In this document: in pieces, positions 60,561 to 64,000 of the stretch | Numbering within the stretch: position 1 is the first letter of the stretch | Layout of the letters: each line of letters starts with the position of its first letter | The notes under the pieces: generated by a model | Seen by the model: the letters and a program-made list of their open reading frames with translations, nothing else | Database searches by the model: none | What the model was told of the DNA's origin: nothing | DNA from: JBOZRQ01 sp050789255 | GTDB taxonomy: Bacteria > Bacillota > Sulfobacillia > Symbiobacteriales > Symbiobacteriaceae | DNA length: 64,000 nucleotides | Assembly: GCA_050789255.1 (NCBI GenBank) | Contig: JBOZRQ010000046.1 | Location: 1 to 64,000, forward strand | Direction: 5' to 3' | Translations under genes and position numbers: made by a program

Positions 60561-61925
60561 TTGCTCACCAGACGTACATATCTCCTGATCGCAGCCGTCG
60601 TACTTATCCTCGCAGCCGGTACTGGCTATACGCTGATGGCCGGCAGCTCAGCCCTCGCAGTCACCACCACCCGAGTCGCCCGGGGCGAGGTGGTGGGGCG
60701 AGTGGTGGCTACCGGACCGGTGAAGCCTGCCCGGGAGGCCGACGTAACCACACGGGTCGCCGGGGTGTTGGACTCCTTCACCCTCCAGGACGGCGACAAG
60801 GTGACCAAGGGCCAGGTGGTCGGCCGGCTGGTCCGCACGCCCTTCCTGACCGCCCTGACCGAGGCGGAGAGCCGCCTCGCCGGTGAGGCAGCCAAGGTCG
60901 CAGCCTTGGAGCGGCGTAGCGCTACCACGGACGAACAGACGGCCGCCCGGCTCCGGACCGCTGAGCAGAAGCTCGCCCTGGCCCGCAGCCAGCTGACCGA
61001 CCGGCGCCTCGCCGCCGAGCGGGCTATGACCGAAGCGGCCTACGGGGTCCAGCGGGCGAACCTGCAGCTGGCCAAGGCGCCGGACTCGCCCGAGCTGAAG
61101 AACGAGCTGGAGCGGGCCGAGCAGTTGCACAGGAACGCCCAGGCCGACCTTGACCGGCTGTCGGACCCCACGCACCCGGCCAACCTCCAGGTCGCCGTCG
61201 CGGAGACCGAGCTGGACGAGCTGCGGGCGACCCTGAAGAGCTCGACTGTCCTCACCGAGGAGATGTCGGCGGCGTATGCCTCCCTGCAGGCCGCCCGGCA
61301 GGCGGTCGAGCGCGCCCGGGAGGACCTGGCGGCCACGGTGGTCACGGCGCCCTTCGACGGCGTGGTGCAGCAGGCGCACGTGCGGGAAGGGGCGGCCCTG
61401 GCCGCCGGCACCCGGCTGATCACCCTGGTCGCCATCGACACGGCCGTGGTCAGCGCCAACATCGACGAATCCGATGTGGAGCGGGTGGCGGCGGGGCAGG
61501 CGGCGCGCATCACATCGCCGGCCGTGGCCGGGCTGCGGCTGGATGGGAACGTCGTGCGGCTGCTGCCCAAGGCGACCAAGGACACATCCAACGCCACCGT
61601 GATTCCTGCTGAGATTGAGTTCCGCAACGAGGGCGCCCGCCTGCGAACCGGCATGAACGCCGACGTGGAGATCGTGGTCGCCCGGAAGGCCGACGTGGTG
61701 CGGGTCCCCGCCGCCCTGGTGCGGGGCAAGGGCGCCGACCGCTACGTCTTCGTGGTGGAGGCCGGCGTGGCCCGGCAGCGCAAGGTGACGCCGGGCGTGA
61801 AGGACGGCAGCTGGGTCGAGATCACCGAGGGCCTTAGCGGGGGCGAGGAGATCGTGGCCGGGCCCGAGCGGGTGCTCGGCGCCTTGAAGGATGGCCAGGC
61901 CGTAGAGGTTGGGGGCGCAAAGTAA
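60561..61925 (+). CDS. HlyD/MacA-type membrane fusion protein
   Basis: The 454-residue adaptor has an N-terminal membrane anchor (about 6-26), a biotinyl-lipoyl-like domain split around a long coiled coil (about 100-260, rich in Leu/Ala/Glu heptads), then beta-barrel and membrane-proximal domains (VVTAPFDGVV near 280, RLRTGMNADVEIVV near 375). It works with the following permease and ATPase as a MacAB-like exporter or lipoprotein-type transporter. I prefer the TTG at 60561 (AAAGGGG upstream) over a longer frame from 60486. Confidence 0.85.
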   Translation: MLTRRTYLLIAAVVLILAAGTGYTLMAGSSALAVTTTRVARGEVVGRVVATGPVKPAREADVTTRVAGVLDSFTLQDGDKVTKGQVVGRLVRTPFLTALTEAESRLAGEAAKVAALERRSATTDEQTAARLRTAEQKLALARSQLTDRRLAAERAMTEAAYGVQRANLQLAKAPDSPELKNELERAEQLHRNAQADLDRLSDPTHPANLQVAVAETELDELRATLKSSTVLTEEMSAAYASLQAARQAVERAREDLAATVVTAPFDGVVQQAHVREGAALAAGTRLITLVAIDTAVVSANIDESDVERVAAGQAARITSPAVAGLRLDGNVVRLLPKATKDTSNATVIPAEIEFRNEGARLRTGMNADVEIVVARKADVVRVPAALVRGKGADRYVFVVEAGVARQRKVTPGVKDGSWVEITEGLSGGEEIVAGPERVLGALKDGQAVEVGGAK

Positions 61926-63043
61926 TGCAGCCGCTCTCGCCGATCCTCTACTTCGCCCGCAACCTGCGGCGGACGCTGCCGGTGCTGGGCATCATCGCCC
62001 TCGCGGTGGTGGGGGTGCTGGTGGTCGCCATCCTGGCGGAGAGCCAGATGGAGGACCCGCGCCGGGACTACTTTGAGCCGATGAAGATCTACGCCCGGGT
62101 CTATCCCCGCAAGGGCACGCTGGACCCGAACCTGGGCGCCATCCTGCGGGCCCATCCCGACGTGGAGCGGGTGGTCCGGGTACTGCCGACCTCCGTGCGC
62201 GGCATCGGCATGATGGGCTCCCGGGGCTTCCCCGTGCGGGGCCTGCCCGAGCGGGAGATGGAGTGGTACATGGAGGCCAACGGGGTCACCCTGGCCGAGG
62301 GGCGCCTTCCCCAGGGGAGCAGCCGGGAGATCGCCCTCAACAGCGCACTGATGCGCTCCAAGGGGCTGTCGATCGGCGACTGGGTGGGCCGGGACCTCGA
62401 CCCCGACGAGTGGCTGCCCGGGAAGTTTCAGGTGGTCGGCCGCCTGGAGGGCGCGATTCAAGTCGGGCTCGTGACCGCCCCGGCCCTGCGGGAGTACGTG
62501 CGCTCCGAGACGCTGGAGGTCTTCGCCAAGCCTGGCCGGATCGAGGCGCTCGACCAGTACCTGCAGACCATCATCAGCGACTATGTCGGGGTCGACTCGA
62601 TCACGCCGATGACGATCGAATGGGAGCGGGAGACCGGAACGGTGACGCCGATCCTGCTGGCGATCAACGGCATCACCGTGATTGTGCTCTCGCTGGCGGT
62701 GGGCCTGCTCAACCAGATCTACTTCCTGCAGCGCATTCCGGAGTACGGCATCCTGATGGCGCTGGGCTACCGGACCTCCTATCTGATCCGGCGGACGCTG
62801 GTGGAGGCGCTCGCCCTTACCGTGATCGGCTGGCTGCTCGGGCTGGGGCTGTCGTACGGGATCAACTGGGCGTTGCTGACGTACGTCTTCACGCCCATGG
62901 GGATGACCCTCGCGGCCCTCTCCTCCAAGATTGCCCTGACCACCGTGCCGATTCCGGTGCTGATCGCCGTCTTCAGCCTGACGACGGTGGTGCGGCGGAT
63001 TCTGACCATGGACCCGGTCTCCATCGTGGAAAGGAGGGACTGA
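61925..63043 (+). CDS. FtsX-like ABC transporter permease
   Basis: The 372-residue protein has one N-terminal membrane helix (about 19-39), a periplasm-side domain of about 200 residues, and three C-terminal helices (about 245-265, 290-320, 340-360), the MacB/FtsX arrangement. ATG overlaps the previous stop (TAATG). The C-terminus TMDPVSIVERRD is typical for this family. Confidence 0.87.
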   Translation: MQPLSPILYFARNLRRTLPVLGIIALAVVGVLVVAILAESQMEDPRRDYFEPMKIYARVYPRKGTLDPNLGAILRAHPDVERVVRVLPTSVRGIGMMGSRGFPVRGLPEREMEWYMEANGVTLAEGRLPQGSSREIALNSALMRSKGLSIGDWVGRDLDPDEWLPGKFQVVGRLEGAIQVGLVTAPALREYVRSETLEVFAKPGRIEALDQYLQTIISDYVGVDSITPMTIEWERETGTVTPILLAINGITVIVLSLAVGLLNQIYFLQRIPEYGILMALGYRTSYLIRRTLVEALALTVIGWLLGLGLSYGINWALLTYVFTPMGMTLAALSSKIALTTVPIPVLIAVFSLTTVVRRILTMDPVSIVERRD

Positions 63044-63046
63044 CGC

Positions 63047-63700
63047 ATGCTGGAGCTTGAGCGTGTAAGCCTGGTCTACCGGTCCGGCGGCATGGACTTC
63101 TACGCCGTGCGGCAGGTCTCCCTGACGGTGGAGCCCGGCAGCTTTACGGGTTTGATGGGCCCGTCAGGCAGCGGCAAGAGCTCGCTGCTCTACCTGCTGG
63201 CGGGAATGAAGGAGCCCACCGAGGGCGTGGTGCGCTACCGGGGGCAGAACCTGCTGGCGCTCTCCCCGGGCGCCCGCTCCGACGTGCGCCGCCAACACTT
63301 CGGCTTCATCTTCCAGCAGCACTTCCTGATCCAGTACCTGACGGTGCTGGAGAACGTGCTGGTGGGCTGCCAGAACCCGGGCGCCGCAGAGCGCCGGCGG
63401 GCCGCCGAGCTGCTGGAGCGCATCGGGATGGCGGATCAGATGAACAAGAAACCCCCGGAGCTCTCCGGGGGTCAGCGGCAGCGGGTGGCGGCGGCCCGGG
63501 CGATCATTGCCCGGCCGGACGTGATCTTCGCAGATGAGCCGACGGCGGCCCTGGACCACAAGACGGGTCTGGAGCTGATGGCCGAGCTGCGCCGGTATCA
63601 GGGGGAGGGGGGCACCCTCGTAGTGGTCACCCACGACCCCCTGATCCTGGAGGGCGCTACCCGGGTGATCCGAGTGGCCGACGGCGAACTGGTGGCCTGA
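63047..63700 (+). CDS. ABC transporter ATP-binding protein (MacB/LolD type)
   Basis: The 217-residue ATPase has Walker A GPSGSGKSS (residues about 38-46), signature LSGGQRQRV, Walker B VIFADEPTAALD and the H-loop VVTHD. It powers the permease encoded three bases upstream. Its stop codon directly abuts the stop codon of the convergent minus-strand gene. Confidence 0.92.
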   Translation: MLELERVSLVYRSGGMDFYAVRQVSLTVEPGSFTGLMGPSGSGKSSLLYLLAGMKEPTEGVVRYRGQNLLALSPGARSDVRRQHFGFIFQQHFLIQYLTVLENVLVGCQNPGAAERRRAAELLERIGMADQMNKKPPELSGGQRQRVAAARAIIARPDVIFADEPTAALDHKTGLELMAELRRYQGEGGTLVVVTHDPLILEGATRVIRVADGELVA

Positions 63701-63907
63701 TCAGGCGAAGAGCCGCCGGATGAGGATGCTGTGGACGATGAACGTGATCGTGATGATGGCGACGGTGGAGATGCCGAGCATGGCGTGAAAGCGCAGGCTG
63801 CTCTCGTCGGCCGGCCGGTGCGACCTGATCCAGAGCCCGCACACGAGGGTGGAGAAGAGCAGGATGCCGGAGAGGATCGTCGAGAGGGTCGATACGGTCT
63901 TTAGCAT
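63701..63907 (-). CDS. Small membrane protein
   Basis: The 68-residue protein has two predicted membrane helices (about 10-28 and 43-62) and a basic His-Arg-Pro loop. ATG at 63907 behind AAGGAG. No family recognised. It follows a second membrane-protein gene on the minus strand that enters from beyond the window, probably the same operon. Confidence 0.65.
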   Translation of the reverse strand: MLKTVSTLSTILSGILLFSTLVCGLWIRSHRPADESSLRFHAMLGISTVAIITITFIVHSILIRRLFA

Positions 63908-63927
63908 GAAGAACAACTCCTTCAGAA

Positions 63928-64000
63928 TTAGTTGCCGGGAAAGCGGAACTGCCAGCGGAAAATGAGTGCGACCAGGATCAGGACGTCGATGCCAAGGATG
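63928..64000 (-). CDS. C-terminal end of a membrane protein, cut by window edge
   Basis: The minus-strand frame ends at TAA (63930-63928) and reads back to the edge as a hydrophobic stretch ILGIDVLILVALIF followed by RWQFRFPGN. It is a terminal membrane helix with a basic tail. Function unknown; 20 bases upstream of the small membrane protein gene. Confidence 0.55.
   Translation of the reverse strand, partial: ILGIDVLILVALIFRWQFRFPGN

Overview
The window is about 64 kb of GC-rich DNA from a Gram-positive, Firmicutes-type bacterium. I think it is a Symbiobacterium-like thermophile, but that is inference from style rather than a database match. The signs are many GTG starts, strong AGGAGG/GGGGG ribosome-binding sites, lipobox lipoproteins, an S-layer-homology (SLH) protein, a WXG100 secretion locus, a Tad pilus with no outer-membrane secretin, and a sigma-54 activator of the clostridial kind. 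There is no prophage, CRISPR array or tRNA that I can see.

Left end (1-5 kb): the 3' end of a 5S rRNA with two hairpins, then an unexplained non-coding stretch of degenerate, partly mirror-image repeats, a hypothetical gene, and a decayed IS3-family element that sits exactly in the loop of a long hairpin. After it come a small DUF5808 protein and a galactarate dehydratase/UxaA-family enzyme. At 5-8 kb is a complete sugar ABC importer (binding protein and two permeases, no ATPase) that looks like a glucose/mannose system. At 8-12 kb, on the minus strand, is a tightly coupled operon of two DGPF/YCII proteins, an ECF42-type sigma factor and, unexpectedly, an isolated phage-type contractile tail-sheath gene. 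Upstream is a promoter matching the ECF42 recognition motif. At 12-16 kb a sugar-binding lipoprotein paralogous to the importer's is joined to a YesM-type kinase and an AraC-type response regulator, a probable three-component sensor for the nearby importer. A large membrane hybrid kinase, whose receiver domain has Glu in place of the phospho-acceptor Asp, a histidine phosphatase and an orphan solute-binding protein follow to 21.7 kb.

21.7-31 kb: an eight-gene minus-strand operon for uptake (TctABC) and breakdown of an organic acid (RraA-like aldolase, LDH2-type and D-2-hydroxyacid dehydrogenases, an SDR and a DapA-family lyase). It is preceded by a perfect -24/-12 sigma-54 promoter, and its activator is encoded next door. 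Then come an alpha/beta hydrolase, an aldo/keto reductase and a three-gene operon of poorly known proteins (one DUF6348-like).

36-57.5 kb: surface structures. A lipoprotein and a 1380-residue secreted SLH protein with a seven-bladed propeller precede a stripped-down type VII-like locus: WXG100 protein, ubiquitin-like protein, VWA protein, three-ATPase EccC/EssC and a kinase-WD40 fusion. The usual Esa/Ess or Ecc membrane partners are absent. After a 1-kb structured intergenic region comes a Tad/Flp pilus operon with two CpaE-like ATPases, CpaB, CpaF, TadB, TadC, TadE, a TadG-like protein and a 59-residue Flp pilin at its end.

57.5-64 kb: an ArsR-family regulator divergent from an MFS exporter, a small hypothetical protein, an HlyD-FtsX-ATPase (MacAB-like) export operon, and two small membrane proteins, the last cut by the window edge. 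Convergent gene pairs are mostly separated by strong GC-rich hairpins.
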